Assembly: GCA_028023455.1 (NCBI GenBank)
Contig: JAQFVV010000012.1
Location: 9,584,499 to 9,648,498, forward strand
Direction of reading: 5' to 3'
DNA from: Epiperipatus broadwayi
Lineage: Eukaryota > Onychophora > Udeonychophora > Euonychophora > Peripatidae
Length of the DNA stretch: 64,000 bases
Positions within the stretch are counted from its first letter, which is position 1. Every line of letters begins with the position of its first letter. Under the pieces are notes generated by a model. That model did no database searches, was not told where the DNA came from, and saw only the letters and a list, made by a program, of their open reading frames with translations. Both the position numbers and the translations under genes were made by a program. Of this stretch, positions 46,730 to 59,479 are shown in pieces.

Positions 46730-48530
46730 CCACGTTTTACTATTATTCTATACAAGGTTTTTATTTTTGAGATATGTAAATCCAGACTTAATTAACAATT
46801 TTCAAAGTAGATTAAGTACAAAAAAAAAAACATTATGTATAAGAAAATACCAGCCATTAGTTCTTGCTTGTTTTTATTTGTATGAACATCTCTTGTAATG
46901 ACTTCAAATGTTTAATTTTATTTGTTAAAAATATTTTCATATTGAGAGTTGTGGTTTATGATAAATACTTGAATATAAATTTTTTATTTATATCAAATCT
47001 GACTTAAGGAAATAGTCATAAATCAAAGACCACATATATTTCCTTTAAAATAATGCATAATGTGATATATAATAAAAAATGGAATAGATATGTTGCTATA
47101 CCATCAATTCAGAATGCATGTTAATTTCTTCCAAAAAAAATAAAAAGGAGAAATTGCAGTCCTCTTAGCTGCTACTTTAAATGGTAAAAGTGTATCTAAA
47201 TAATTATAAAACATTAATTCTTTTGGTACAAGTGACCGTATTTTTAATTATATATATATATAGTTCATAAAATTATGGGATTGTTCAATAATTGACATTT
47301 ATAACAAAAAATAAAAGAATAAATCTTTAAAAACAAACAGAATGGATAATGATGAAATTAAAAGGAAGACAAGCCCTTCCTGAAATTAACTACAATATCA
47401 TACCTGCTATTTCTTTGATTGATGGATTTATAAAAACTTACTAGTTTAGCAATACCCCTCCCTGTTCCCTTCATCCATGAAAGATAATGCTCTGTTTACG
47501 TGTTTAGTTTTTTTTTTTTTTTAAAAAAGGAGGTATCATTAGAACTGTATAAGATAACTGGAAATTAAGATAATTTCCTGGAATTACAGAAAATGTACCA
47601 CTAGGGTATATATTCATTTAAAACAGACAATAGTTAAAAGAAAATAAAATAACACCAATAGAAAAGTAAAATTAATATGTCAAGGATGTTAAAAAACAGA
47701 AGGTAGATAACATATTTCTTTCAAGCACGTTAAAAACTTTTAAATGAGAATAAAAAACATCCCGAAAAATAAATGAACTACTGTATTAAAAAAAATTTTT
47801 TTTTTCTTTTTATAACAATTACATCTCGCATATCTGTACGTTCACGTATATAAAAGATTCCGTGACAAAATGGTTAAAACAGGCGCCATTACCTGGATTC
47901 AAACACAATAAGAAATAAATACAATTATTTTTTCCAGATTATACTAAAAATTAAAATTTTGTTTTGAGGTTATCAGTGTCCAATTCAGCTGATCATTTAA
48001 CTGTTGGTCAATAAATGGGTTCTTAGCTACAAAAAAGATACAAAATCTTTTATCTAAAGACTTTTATCTTTACAAGGATAAAAGGCGAAACTGTTTTTAA
48101 ATAACTAGTAACAAAGCAAAATCCTTTTCAACATAAATCCATAGAGAAACAGTAGTGAGAAAGACATTATTCATCAAGCTTTCGAATTTCTATGTGATGA
48201 GATTTTCAGCATTTTTTGAAACTTGTTTTACTTTCTAGTCAAGAATAGCTCTGTACCCATTTACAAGTAATGTTTAATGGTTAGATACATTGATCATAGG
48301 TCAGCTGCCAAGAAAAATAATTCTATATTTGATTCAAATTTTAGCCAATCGGTATTCCAAACAAGATTAAAGGCATGAAGTTTTTTTTTTAATTACATAA
48401 ATTATCTGCAAAAATAAACTATAAATAATATCATTAAATTACAATAGCAGTACATTATACACAATATACATTACATTAGTACTTTCATTTATATAGATCA
48501 TAATCATTATCAAATGATCTTATGTGGACA
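46730..48530. other. No gene; SINE-B copy inside
   Basis: AT-rich spacer holding a SINE-B copy (47860-48060) and a weak tRNA-like remnant at about 48265-48345 (GTTTAATGGTTAGATACA). Confidence 0.4.
47860..48060 (+). mobile_element. SINE-B (tRNA-like head)
   Basis: Head: GTGACAAAATGGTTAAAACA (A-box-like) and CCTGGATTCAAACAC (B-box-like). Tail with CAGTGTCC and GTTGGTCAATAAATGGG, shared with 12613-12790. Ends and target duplication were not resolved. Confidence 0.5.
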
Positions 48531-48539
48531 AGAAACTGA

Positions 48540-48870
48540 TGTCATATGATTTTCCAGGAAATATACTTGTCAATATTAGCAGCTTTTCTATTTATTACCG
48601 AGTCTTTAAATTAATTTATAATAATTGTCTGTTTAATTTATTTTTTCTAAAGTGTATTTCTTATGCTTGTGTAATTTGAATTAAAGTTAGATTTAAAGTT
48701 ACAAGATTTTTTTATATTAAAAAATAAATTATTAGACTGATTATTGGTAGCATTTTTTGTACAATAAGTTATTCATTTAAACTTTTTGTAAAGAATATCT
48801 TGATTCGCCAATATGATATTTTGCATCTAAATGTAATTTGATAGATAATAATACTTTTTATTTTTAAATA
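48540..48870 (-). mobile_element. Penelope-like element arm (third copy), non-coding debris
   Basis: The minus strand matches the left arm of the PLE at 35940-36260 block by block: the TCTATTTATTA.. region, the ..TTACAAGATTTTT.. region and a CTTGATTCGCCAATAT segment. Too decayed to translate. The frame at 49005-49235 (+) beside it is not recognisable as PLE. Confidence 0.5.
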
Positions 48871-48874
48871 TAAA

Positions 48875-51800
48875 ATTTATGGACATATATTTAGTGAAAT
48901 ATAAAATAAAACATTAATACATATCAGCTATTTTGTTAATATTTTTACTTTTATTATTATGTTATTAATATTATAATATTTATTAAACATATTATTAAAC
49001 ATATATGCTAAATATGTTGATGCTTTTGTTTGGGGATCTGAAAATATTATTGAAGTATTTTTTATATAAATTAAACAATTTAAATTGGATTATCAAAAAA
49101 ATTAAAAATAAAAGTATCAATGTTTTAGTTTTATATATATCTAGAGATAATGATTGTTTAAATGTGGGCTATTTAACCTTACACAATCCAATAAGTGCAT
49201 TAAAACAATTATTTTCAGGATCACATACAAAATAATACAGTAAATATATTAAATTATTAGAGAGTTCTACCATTATTTAGGTTTAGCAGGCATACCAAAA
49301 GTATCATAAAAACAAAAGTTAAGATTTTCATAAAAGTTTTTACTAACAGTAAATAAGATACAATAACAGGCATAAGTAATATAATATTTTGGCATGAACA
49401 TTATAGTAGCTTGGCTTTATTTATATTAAACTACGTTTACCAATACTGATGTTTGTAATAGCCAATGACATTAATTTGTTAGAAGTAGATTATTAAAAAT
49501 AACATAATCACAATAAGTAAACAAATAAACTATAACTGAACAAAGCTAATTATATACTAATCATGCACATATTGGCCTTAAATGTTTGGAGAATGCACAT
49601 TAATACATAGATATTTAATAATATAAAAACACCAGATAATAATATCAGCATCAAGATTACTGATTAGTGACAGAGTTAAAATAGCTAATAAGCATTTGAT
49701 TCAAATCATTTTATTTTTTTCAATATAAAAAAATCAAAACTTTTAGGTAGGCTGCACAAATCATTCCCATGGGCCATATGTCACTCATAGACTATGTTTT
49801 AGACAACGCTGCTTTAAACTATAAAAAGAAGATATACGCATTTAAAATCTTATCCATTTATACATAAAATAATACTGGTTTGAAATCTTTTCTATATAAT
49901 ACTGAAAAGCTATGCAGTTGTAAAAATGACAAAATTCAAACCTTGAACTGTTTTTTCAAGAATTCATAAGTGTAGAATATGATAAAAGACAAACTCTAGA
50001 GACATGAAATAATTATTATTATAACCACATTAAAAATAATAATAATAATGGATATCTAAGCCATTTCTAAATAATATTCAATTTAAATATATTAAAAAAC
50101 GTATTCAATGATATATACAATGTTTACATTTTTCTAAATATAAATCTAAAAATTCTATCATCATCAAATTATAAACGGATACAAACAATCATATACAAAC
50201 GAATTAAGATATAAAAAGATTAAATGAATACCAGCTATCATATAACTAACTATACAAAAATTGCTACAAATACCACTTGAAATTTCTTTGGCTACAAAAA
50301 AAATCATGTAATTTTAAATTTAACTTTAATTCATATAATACCAGAATATTATATGAAAAAAGATATCATAAAAGAAAAAAAATCTGCTAATATTGAAATA
50401 CACAATTCCTGGAAAATCACATTACCATCAATTCCTCATTACATAAGTAATTTTATATTGTGACAATTATTTTTACCGTTGTTGTAATTTAAGAGTATTT
50501 TATATTTCCATATAGGAATAATTATAAATATTAATCTCAAACATGAAGAACTTACTATTTCAAATGATGGATACTCTTTTGACAAAGATTACATACAAAA
50601 TTATAAAAGAGTGCTGCTTATCTTATATTGAAGATTGTAAGCTAATCTTTGTTGAAACTGATTAAAAGACTATATGTAAGTTCCCTTCAATTTCTACAAT
50701 CTTATATGAATATTTAATTATTGGACTTTATTAAATTAAAGAGAAAATAATAGATATAAAAATTATTTTATAAGAAACGCTTTTATTTACTTTGGACTAA
50801 AAACATCCAAAATTTTATAATTGGGGATTTTATATTTACCTTAAAATAAAAATGTTGAGGGGAGGGGGCAGAAATTAATTAAGCCAATCCCTTACTGCAA
50901 ATTGACTTAATTATTTGCTGAAACCCTCCTTTTATTTCAAGTTGAAATATAAAAACCCAATTGTAGTTGAAGAAACAATTATTTTATGTGTTTTTAATAT
51001 AAAGTAAATAAAATTGTTTCCTATAATTTTTTTATTATTTATATCTACTATTTTTCAATTTTTAGCATTAACTTGATAACTTTCAGATTTGTTAGAAAAT
51101 GTATTGAGTCACTTCTGAAAAGCATGGTAATCTGCTTCTTTACATGTCAGTAGGATTTTTTTAAAAATTAGTTTCTGCAAGATTGATTTATCTTCAGTAT
51201 GTTATGGACAATCAGCTTAGATCTAAAACATTTTTCTCTTGTTTATGACAGAAAAAAATGTCATTTACTTCTCTCCAATCTAGTTCTCAGGCAGAGTTTT
51301 GGAATAATCAGAATATAATTTTTTTGCTTGTTTGCAAAATATTTTTGATTATATTTACACACTAATTGATTGATTATTAAATAGAAGTTAATAAAATGAC
51401 CATAATATAAAGATAGAGAACCACAGTGATAATTACATCACTATCCATCAGAATTGACACAATGTTAAAATCTTTTCAAATATTGTAATTATCATAAGGC
51501 AAATGTCAGATTTTAAAACACAATTTAATAGATTTATCATAAATCAATCTTCATTATTATTTTTTTTAAAATTAAAACTATATTCATTCATTTTCTGTAA
51601 AAGTGCTTATACTAACTTAGGTGATGAAATTTATAATACATTGTTCTGATTTACAAATTGGTTTTAAAAATTTTTAAAGATCAAATTCATTTTTTTTAAA
51701 GAATATTCTTCATTTATAAAATTAAATTAAAAAAAAAATCAAGACCAACTTATTGAATTTTAGTATAAAATAAAGATTTAATACAGTAATAGGATTGAGC

Positions 51801-51960
51801 ATTTTCTAAAACTCTTATCAGATGAAACAAAAAAAAAAAAAGACAAATTTTATAAGGGTTAAGACTGAAAGTAAAATCATATGCATTAAGCAAAGTTCAT
51901 TTACTACAAAGTTTTATAATCAAGATTTGTTTTTATTTCAATTTTAAAAAATTGTTAAGA
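48875..51960. other. No gene seen; one palindromic MITE-like element
   Basis: AT-rich spacer. The only structured object is the inverted repeat at 50819-50963. Confidence 0.4.
50819..50963. repeat. Palindromic element, about 65-bp imperfect arms
   Basis: The left arm (AATTGGGGATTTTATATTT...) and right arm (...AATATAAAAACCCAATT) are inverse copies through AAAATAAAA.., GGAGGG and AATTAAG, with a spacer of about 12 bp. Probably a foldback MITE; target duplication not resolved. Confidence 0.6.
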
Positions 51961-51966
51961 TAATTT

Positions 51967-52511
51967 TTAATATAGTTTATATATATAATTTTTTTTATGA
52001 CAAATGCTACAAGAGACTGCATTCAAATCATCTCTATCCTCAGATCAGTTTTGAGCTATAGCTCTCTTCAGTGAGGAGCTAGGATATCAGATTCAAAAAA
52101 CCAACTCAAGCATTTGTCTAATAGTTAACTCTTAATAAGAAAATCTGAAATTTTCAGATATCTACAGCTCTCCAACTGTAAAAATCATATGGGCCTGAAC
52201 TTAATCCAGATACACCATATATTAATAGGCTTAGCAATTTAATTTAATCAAAGCCCCCAAACAGCAAAATAATAATAATAGTAATAAAATCAAGTCATAT
52301 ATCACAAGACTTATATAGTTTGTATTTACAAATATGTAAAATAATGAGCATCCTAGATAAAGATGATTTGAATGTTTCTCTTGTAGCATTTAACATAAAA
52401 AAAATAAGTTTGTTTAGAGTGTTAGCATGCTCTTTATTCTACATATTTGTAAATGTGAGCTGTATAAGTCATGTGATATATGATATGACTTGATTTTATT
52501 AATATATATTA
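51967..52511 (-). mobile_element. Family A retrozyme-like element, diverged
   Basis: It shares with 31318-31690 the blocks AGATACACCATATATTAATAG, GGGC/ACTGAACTTA..., and AAATCAAGTCA.AT.TCAC. It contains a hammerhead on the minus strand (52037-52077) and inverted end sequences (AAGTCATATATCAC and its inverse). A tentative target duplication TTAATATAGTTTA / TTAATATATATTA (11 of 13) flanks 51980-52498, but its AT-rich sequence makes it weak. Confidence 0.65.
52037..52077 (-). ncRNA. Hammerhead motif with one core change
   Basis: Minus strand: TCCTCA, CTGAAGA, stem II GAGC/GCTC with loop TATA, AAAAC (G12 changed to A), TG, ATC, TGAGGA. Stem I pairs Watson-Crick at six of six. Pair 6 is A-U where 31875-31914 has U-A, a compensatory difference. 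The G12 change should abolish activity. Confidence 0.7.
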
Positions 52512-52519
52512 TAAAAAAT

Positions 52520-52720
52520 TTGAACTCAGATTTTCCAACTCCCTACAGCTATCCAATCCATCTTATATAAAATACACATGACCTCATAATGTGAAAAAAA
52601 TAAATAATCTCCAATATATATATTTTGTGTTAAACCAGCACTTATCAATTGGTCCAGTTCACCATCTTCCACACATATATAGAATGAGTGCTCAGTTTAT
52701 ATTAAGATAGCAAATCAAAA
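52520..52720. repeat. Family C repeat fragment
   Basis: TTTGAACTCAGATTTTCCAA... CTACAGCTATCCAATCCATC and TGCTCAGTTTATATTAA match the left part of the element at 61835-62130. Confidence 0.6.
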
Positions 52721-52789
52721 TATACAAGTACTTAAATATTATTTATTTATATATATATATATATACACCACCCTCTCATGCACCCTTCT

Positions 52790-53190
52790 GAAAGTTTAAT
52801 GAAATGATATCACCATATTTGAAATATGATATCAAAATATTTGAAATTTCATCCCCTGAGTTTAGAAAACTAAGGAACTTATATAAAATATTTTAGTGTC
52901 ATATTGCACTGCTAATAATTTATAACAAATATACAAAATTTGAACAAATTCTATTGAATATAAATATATTGAATTTTCATTTTAAAATTTTCTACAAATA
53001 AACTTTGAATCAAACAGGTAATTTGTAGTTTTCTTTATATATATATGCAATTATTGAAGTGACATCAATATATTTGAAATGAAAATATTTGAAATTTCAT
53101 CTGTAATTCCCATTTCCAAAGAGTTATAGCAAATGTAAAAAATTTAAACAAATTTAATGGAATATAAATATATTAAACCCTAAATTTAAA
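52790..53190 (+). repeat. Degenerate tandem duplication, period about 250 bp
   Basis: ATATTTGAAATTTCATC and the downstream ACAAATT...GGAATATAAATATATT blocks occur in both 52796-52990 and 53045-53190 in the same order. Preceded by a TA microsatellite at about 52748-52766. Confidence 0.55.
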
Positions 53191-53199
53191 ATTTTATCT

Positions 53200-56100
53200 A
53201 AACTATTTTTTAAAACAAACACAGATTCTGTCTTCAGTAAGAAATGTTTGAAAACTAACAGATTATGCTGGATTGTAACAGTTTGCTTGTGCTAACTTTA
53301 CACAAAAAATTACTTATTCACTCAAAAATTAATTTGTCTTGTTCATTGTTATCATTAGTAATATTTATAAAATATGACAAAACATCTGTCAGCCAGAATA
53401 AAAAAAAACATTCTAGCAATTATATGATTGATTCTCCAAGTTTTCCTTTTTCTTATTGTAGATAAATAAAATGCCAAATTATTTATTCATAAGATTAATG
53501 GTTTTGTTTTTTTAATATCTCATGTGGGAGGACTATAACAGATACAACTTTTTATTTTAAAATGTTTTCTTATAATCTTCATAAATTTTCAATTCTAATC
53601 AGAAAGTAATATAATTAGTAACCTTACAAAAACAATTCATTGAATAACATAAAAACCATTTGCCATTTAGAAATCCTAATATATTCCACTTGATCAACTT
53701 TATGCTAATATAAAAACAATACTAATTTAATACCATTTATGCTATTTAAGATAATGATCCAAAAATTTCAAACACCATAAGGTTTTCAATTTAATACAGT
53801 TATTTTTATTTGGGATAATGAGTGCACTCCATCTACTATCGTTAATTTGCTTTTTATCTGTCTCATACTCTCTTTAAAAGTGTAAAAAAAAAATGTTACT
53901 GTACATAAATAGGGATTAGTAAATAATGCAAAATTTAACTATACTTAAAATATAAACAATATTAGTTTTAGTTACTATTAAAACATTCATAGCATAAAAA
54001 AACAAAAACACAAATTGTTCTCTAAAATTGAAATGGTATTTAAAAAAGTTTAAGGATGCATAAAAGTTACTGTGAAATACATCGGTACTAGTGATATGTG
54101 TAAAATGATACTCTAATGTATGGTAATATAAAAGTGAACTTATCAATAGGCTTTTTTAAAAAAATGCTTTTAACTACAATGAAATAACATATGGATATTG
54201 TTTATAGAAGGCCAATCAATATTTAAATATAAAATTGGTATTAAATACAATTACAGATGTCTACTGTAAATTTCAATATATTATTTTAAGATGATTTCAA
54301 TCTACTTCTGGATATCACATGAACATTATTTCCCCAAAATCACTCATTATCTTCATTTTTCTGAATTCCCAAAGCCCATAAACTCAATATTAAGATGGTG
54401 GCATCCATTCATTTCACTGCTATTTTTCTTTCTTGAATATCAACTTTTTAAGTATTATATATTTATCTAGTAAGTTGGATTATCTCAATATATACAATGT
54501 GTTATCTAATATATGGTAATTTCAATGAACTTATTCAAATGCAAATCTTCACCTTTTTTTTATTGTCAATAGTATTCTCAGGAGTTTCACTTCAAATATC
54601 TTACTGACCACCTTTCATATCTGTAAAAAATCATAAAAATATAATGCTTTGAACAATTCTAATCTTCATTTTCAGATATAACTTTATAACTAAAACTCTT
54701 ATTTAAAGATTCTTATGACAACTTTTTATATTGTCAGACTCTGTTACTGATAATTGATCCAAGAAAAAAAAAGTCAATGCCTTTTATATATTGTAACTAG
54801 GGCAGTCATATGAAAGCTTAAAAAAAGTATTAAAAAACGCTCTATTATTATTATCTAAAAAAATTATATAAAATATGGTTGATAAAGGTTTACAATTTGC
54901 ATTAACTATGTATAAACAACCTGGTTAATACATGATGAGTGTGTTCTTATGATAATAAATAATTAAATAAAATTTACTCACATCAATATATAACTATTTT
55001 ATCAAATAAATTATTAATATTGTTATTATTTATTGTTTAGAATAAATAATATTAGTAATATGTTTGTTCTTAATTGTTAATTATTATTATGATTTATAAA
55101 ATATTATTTTTTGTATTTTTATTTATACAAATGAGTTTATTTTAGAAGAATACAAGATAAAACATGGGAACATCAATAAAAGTTTTTTTGAAATGATTGC
55201 CTGATTGGTAAAAAGAACATGGTTTTTGAATTTAAAAAAAACTGAAGAAGCAAACATTACACTGAGTGATGCAATTGAAGAGACAATCTTCAAATTTCAT
55301 GATTTAAAAACTTAATTGTGGATTAATTATATATTTTAAAAGCTCAGAAATCAAAAATATGAACTGCTAAGATAATAACACTGAGAGAGAGGTCTCATTT
55401 GCTATTATATTTTTCCAAGGAATCAGATGGAAAGCTTAACATGTTGAATAAGTGAATGGTATGAATAGATATCTCTCTTTAAAATTAATGGATGTCTCAT
55501 ATTTTGTTATATTTATCAATTAACTAGGAATCAAAATGGATATACAAAAAAATATTGTTCAAAAACAAATTGAATATTAAAAGTTATTGGCTAATATAAT
55601 AGTTCCATTCAATAATCAAATCACTGTTTTTGACATTGATTGCCTATTGGTCCTGAAAAAAACAAACAAGGATAGAGATTTGGACAATTAATGCGGTTAT
55701 TATTCAATATTGTGCCATTCAGGCTAAATAAATAAAAAACGGTGATATTATTTTATCTTTATTTTATAAAATATAATTTCCCAAAGTGTTCTATAAAAAA
55801 TATAATAGTAATAATACATTTTATTTAACAAATATTAAATTAAAAAATATGTATTAATTAATGACTGATATATGCATATGGAAACCTATTATGCAGATAT
55901 GAGGGACACAATACTTCAGTTAAATCTTTATTCTTATTTATATGGTAGACATATAAAATATTTAATAATGACTATGATTATAAATATTAACGTTTGCTAT
56001 GCATTAGACATGTTTAATTCAAAGCAGCACTGAAATGTATATATATATTTATCTTTACCACACATGGAAGATTTAAGTATTGTTAATACTTAGTGAGATA

Positions 56101-56205
56101 TACTTCAGCTCTATATGTGATTATTGAAATTGTTGTATAATAATAAACTATAATAAAAAACAGTTTGAAATAATATTCTTTTATAATACTATATAAGTTT
56201 ATACT
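53200..56205. other. No gene seen
   Basis: AT-rich spacer. A 29-codon phrase at about 55227-55315 (TEEANITLSDAIEETIFKFH, then stop) is protein-like but too short to assign. Confidence 0.35.
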
Positions 56206-56211
56206 CTAACA

Positions 56212-56507
56212 TAAATGAAATATAAACATCACATAATCACCATTTCTTATGCTTGCATATAACTGTTATTAAAACAGGCAAAACTCATTATATGTATTGC
56301 CACTCACTGATCTAGGCGCAGTGCTCTCAGATCCAAGGCTCTTCACTGATGAAGGCCACAAGCCAGAAACTAGTCTAGGGATATTGGGTGAGTTGGCACT
56401 AGATACAAATTTTATGCACAATCTTTCTGGCAACCATTGATTATTCTAGCTTGCAGTTAGTGGCAATACGTATAGTGAGTTTTGCTTGTTTTAATAAATG
56501 AAATATT
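56212..56507 (+). mobile_element. Family B retrozyme-like element with internal inverted copy
   Basis: TAAATGAAATATA (56212-56224) and TAAATGAAATATT (56495-56507) agree at 12 of 13. The 270-bp body has the family start AACATCACATAATCACC and end GTTTTAA. Relative to 37500-37688 it has an insertion of about 75 bp: an inverse copy of its own 3' end (ATTAAAACAGGCAAAACTC...GTATTGCCACT), so the ends of the inserted and original tails pair over about 40 bp. A hammerhead lies at 56340-56381. Confidence 0.82.
56340..56381 (+). ncRNA. Hammerhead ribozyme motif
   Basis: CTGATGA (56346-56352), stem II GGC/GCC with loop CACAA flanked by an A-A mismatch, GAAAC (56366-56370), TA, GTC (56373-56375), TAGGGA pairing with TCTTCA at five of six positions (two G-U). 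The core is intact. Confidence 0.75.
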
Positions 56508-56514
56508 TTGTTCA

Positions 56515-57240
56515 AGATTGTAAAATTCCTTTATTGAAATTAAAGAAATAGTATGTAAGTATTAATTTACTATTTTTATTATTATTTCTTTGATAGTTTG
56601 ATTGTCATGTTCATATTGTATATTATGTGTAATAAAGTTAGTATTGTTAACAATTGCCATGATGTCTTTGATCTCAAAATTTTATTTTCAAGTTAATGCA
56701 AAATCTATCAGTGATGAGTGTTTCATTGAGTTTGCTGCATCTATTCATTAAGTTACTCTTATTTTAAGATTATAATATAAAACATTAAACATTCATGTCA
56801 TATATTTGCACATTTACTACAGGTCACACGATCATTGTCACTGATCAAAAAAGTGGCATCCATATTGTTGTAAACAAACCATCAACTTGCATGACTGTCA
56901 TCATTATTAACTTAAAAATTCTTACAGGTTAGAATACAATTTTGATGCCACAAACAGACATTTTATTTATGCTATCATGATATTGATCATAAATTTTAAG
57001 AAACTGCTTTTCATGTTGTCATATTATTTATCTTTATATTTTTACATAAAATATGCTTTGCTATAAAACAAATAATTGTTTGCAGAAAATGATTTATTAT
57101 ATCATCTATTCATTGTAAGTGGTGCTTACAATGAAATTCATGTCTTTAGGTGGCTCCATTCCAGGCCCACAACTTAAAGAAAAGTTATCAACCAAAACAA
57201 ATATTTAAACAAGAAAAATATAATCATTTCTATATTATCA
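56515..57240. other. No gene seen; one short hairpin
   Basis: AT-rich spacer. 57109-57119 and 57125-57135 form an 11-bp perfect stem around TGGTG. Confidence 0.4.
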
Positions 57241-57261
57241 TTTTCAATCATTAAACAATGC

Positions 57262-57800
57262 AGAATGAAGAGCTCTCAAAGTTTAATCCAGATTTTCCAA
57301 TTCCCAGAATTTCTTCTCCACAATGCACAAATAATCATATTTCATCTATCTATCTCACATGCAATCTCTTTCTAAGTATTTTAAATTTCCTGAAATCCTG
57401 TTTACGACTTTAACTTCTCAAATATTATCATCTTTTCAGAAATATACTCAACGTAGTTTTATTTTAAGATATTAATTCTTTCAATAATGTCAGTAGTTGT
57501 TCTCTCCCTCATATATTGTCTTACTGATCTCTTCTTGTTATTCCCAATATGCATCTTGCCATACATTATTGAATGGTCTGAAGTTTCTGTATTGTTCTCC
57601 TATTAAGTATTGAAATCTCAGATTCACTAGAAAGAAGTAGTAAAACACATCTATGAAAACCTCTTTTCAAACATATAGACATATTTCCTTTTAATATTAA
57701 GTTAGTTCTATCAGATGCATTCCATCTAAGTTTAAATCTATGATTAATTTCAATCTTACATTTTCCATCTGTGTAATAATCTGACCAAGTTTTTGTAGTT
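57262..57800 (-). pseudogene. RTE-type LINE 3' fragment, strongly decayed
   Basis: Collinear with 2885-3480 on the same strand: shared blocks include ATGCATCTT.CCATAC, GAATGGTCTGAAGT.TCTGTATT, ACATAGACATATTTCCTTTTA-like and AATCTGACCAAG. No frame survives. Same family, independent 5'-truncated insertion. Confidence 0.8.
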
Positions 57801-57809
57801 GTTATCTCT

Positions 57810-58980
57810 ATCTTTAGCAGTGAAAATATTGGATATATTGTTCTTATTTTTAATTATCCTGCTAATAAATATATAATAAATAATTATAAATTTATTCAAA
57901 TATCTGTAATTAAAATGGAAGCAACTCATTGGGAATAGCCATGGGAGGAAGTTATCTCTGTTTCAACTATATATATCATTAAAAGCCAGTCAATACTTAG
58001 ACAATCCCAATATCAATAATAATTAACAATTTCAAACAGTTGTCATGGTAACCTACTTTTGATAATATATATATATGAAAATAATTCTAACTCTAATGAT
58101 ATAAATATACATAATAATTTTGGCCATAAACCTGAAAATAGAAGTTTAAAAAACTGTTGACATTATCATGATTTTTTTTGCAAACAACAAACTGTAAAAG
58201 TATCAATAAACAAAAATGCAATGACAAATTTCTTTGGTTGATATAGGGTATGTATGTGCAAGACATTACTGGGTCTTTATAAAAAAAGTCATTTGTATTT
58301 TTTAAAAAAAAAATCAAGCAAGAAACTGGAAATAAACTGATTTTTTATTAGCATAAGTTTATTTTTGTTTTTAGAAGAACAATTTTAAATTTCATTATGA
58401 AGGAGAAAGCAAGAAAGGAGAAATTCAAAAAAAAAAACTCTTTAAAATTTACAGCTAAAAAACTGTTATAATGAATATCATTGGTTGATGTAAAATGCCT
58501 ATGCACAAAAACATTTCAAGAATTTTTAAAAAGCTGATTAATGTTATGTTTATTTAGCATGGTTTTTATGGAGCACTATGATTGCATGGTTATTCTATGG
58601 TTTTAAATGTTTTTCTCAGTCTTTAAAATTATTATTTATGTCATTTTGTGCTAAAAACTATTAAATTTAAAATGCTTTATTGATTACTAACATCTTCAGA
58701 TTTTTTTGTAACTAATAAATCAATAAAATTAGTCTACTGAGTATAAGATGAAAAGATCCCAAAACTTGCTGATTGGTTGATTTTTGAATAAGAATATTAA
58801 GAATTGCCCAATCTATTCTTTAAAAGAAAAAATTCATAATTTCATAGTATATTTAATTATTTGGAATTATTTGTACAAAACCAAGAAGATACTTATAATT
58901 CATTTATAACAAACTTTGGATTCTAAGCAACCAAAAAAATAACTTGGATTTAAAAGTGCTTTTAACACTAGTGGATCACA
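57810..58980. other. No gene seen
   Basis: AT-rich spacer; the frame at 58093-58317 (-) looks like chance. Confidence 0.4.
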
Positions 58981-58984
58981 TCTA

Positions 58985-59470
58985 AATATTGATAAAAGTT
59001 ATAGAAAGGACAAGAGAATATTAGTTTCTATTATGCTTTGAATTCACAAATTATGAAAAGGCATTTGATTCTATAAGCCATTCTATACAGATTAAAATAT
59101 TGGATCTTCAAAATATATATCCCAAATATTGTTATTTACCAAAGAATATTCATCAAAATACAACAGCAGTGATTCGATTGTATGGTGATCTAAAAAGACT
59201 GATGTTGAGAATATATAACAATGTGATTTCATATCTCTAAAATCTTTTACAGCACTTTTATAAGGAATAATATGTGGATTAAAATGAGAGCTAAATAAGT
59301 AAAATTAAATAAAAAATATTAAAGTCACCTAGATTTTGCAGATAATACAGTTATTTTTGTAAATAATGCTTCAGAGCTTCAGGAAACAATGCAAATGTTA
59401 ATAGATGAAAGCATTAAAGTAGAACTAAAGATGAATGCTAAAAATATTAAATTAATGTTCAGTATATTTT
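58985..59470 (+). pseudogene. RTE-type LINE reverse transcriptase core, decayed
   Basis: Translating through shifts gives FTNYEKAFDSI (the D of the first RT acid motif), a region like KNIHQNTTAVIRLYGDL, FISLKSFTALL (usual DPISPKLFTA), and HLDFADNTVIFVNNASELQET, where the catalytic FADD is FADN. Then SIKVELKMNAKNIKLMF. The order matches the RTE RT domain, which supplies the middle of the family whose 5' and 3' parts are at 1-345 and 2885-3480. The lost catalytic Asp and stops show it is dead. Confidence 0.8.
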
Positions 59471-59479
59471 TTTAGAAGA

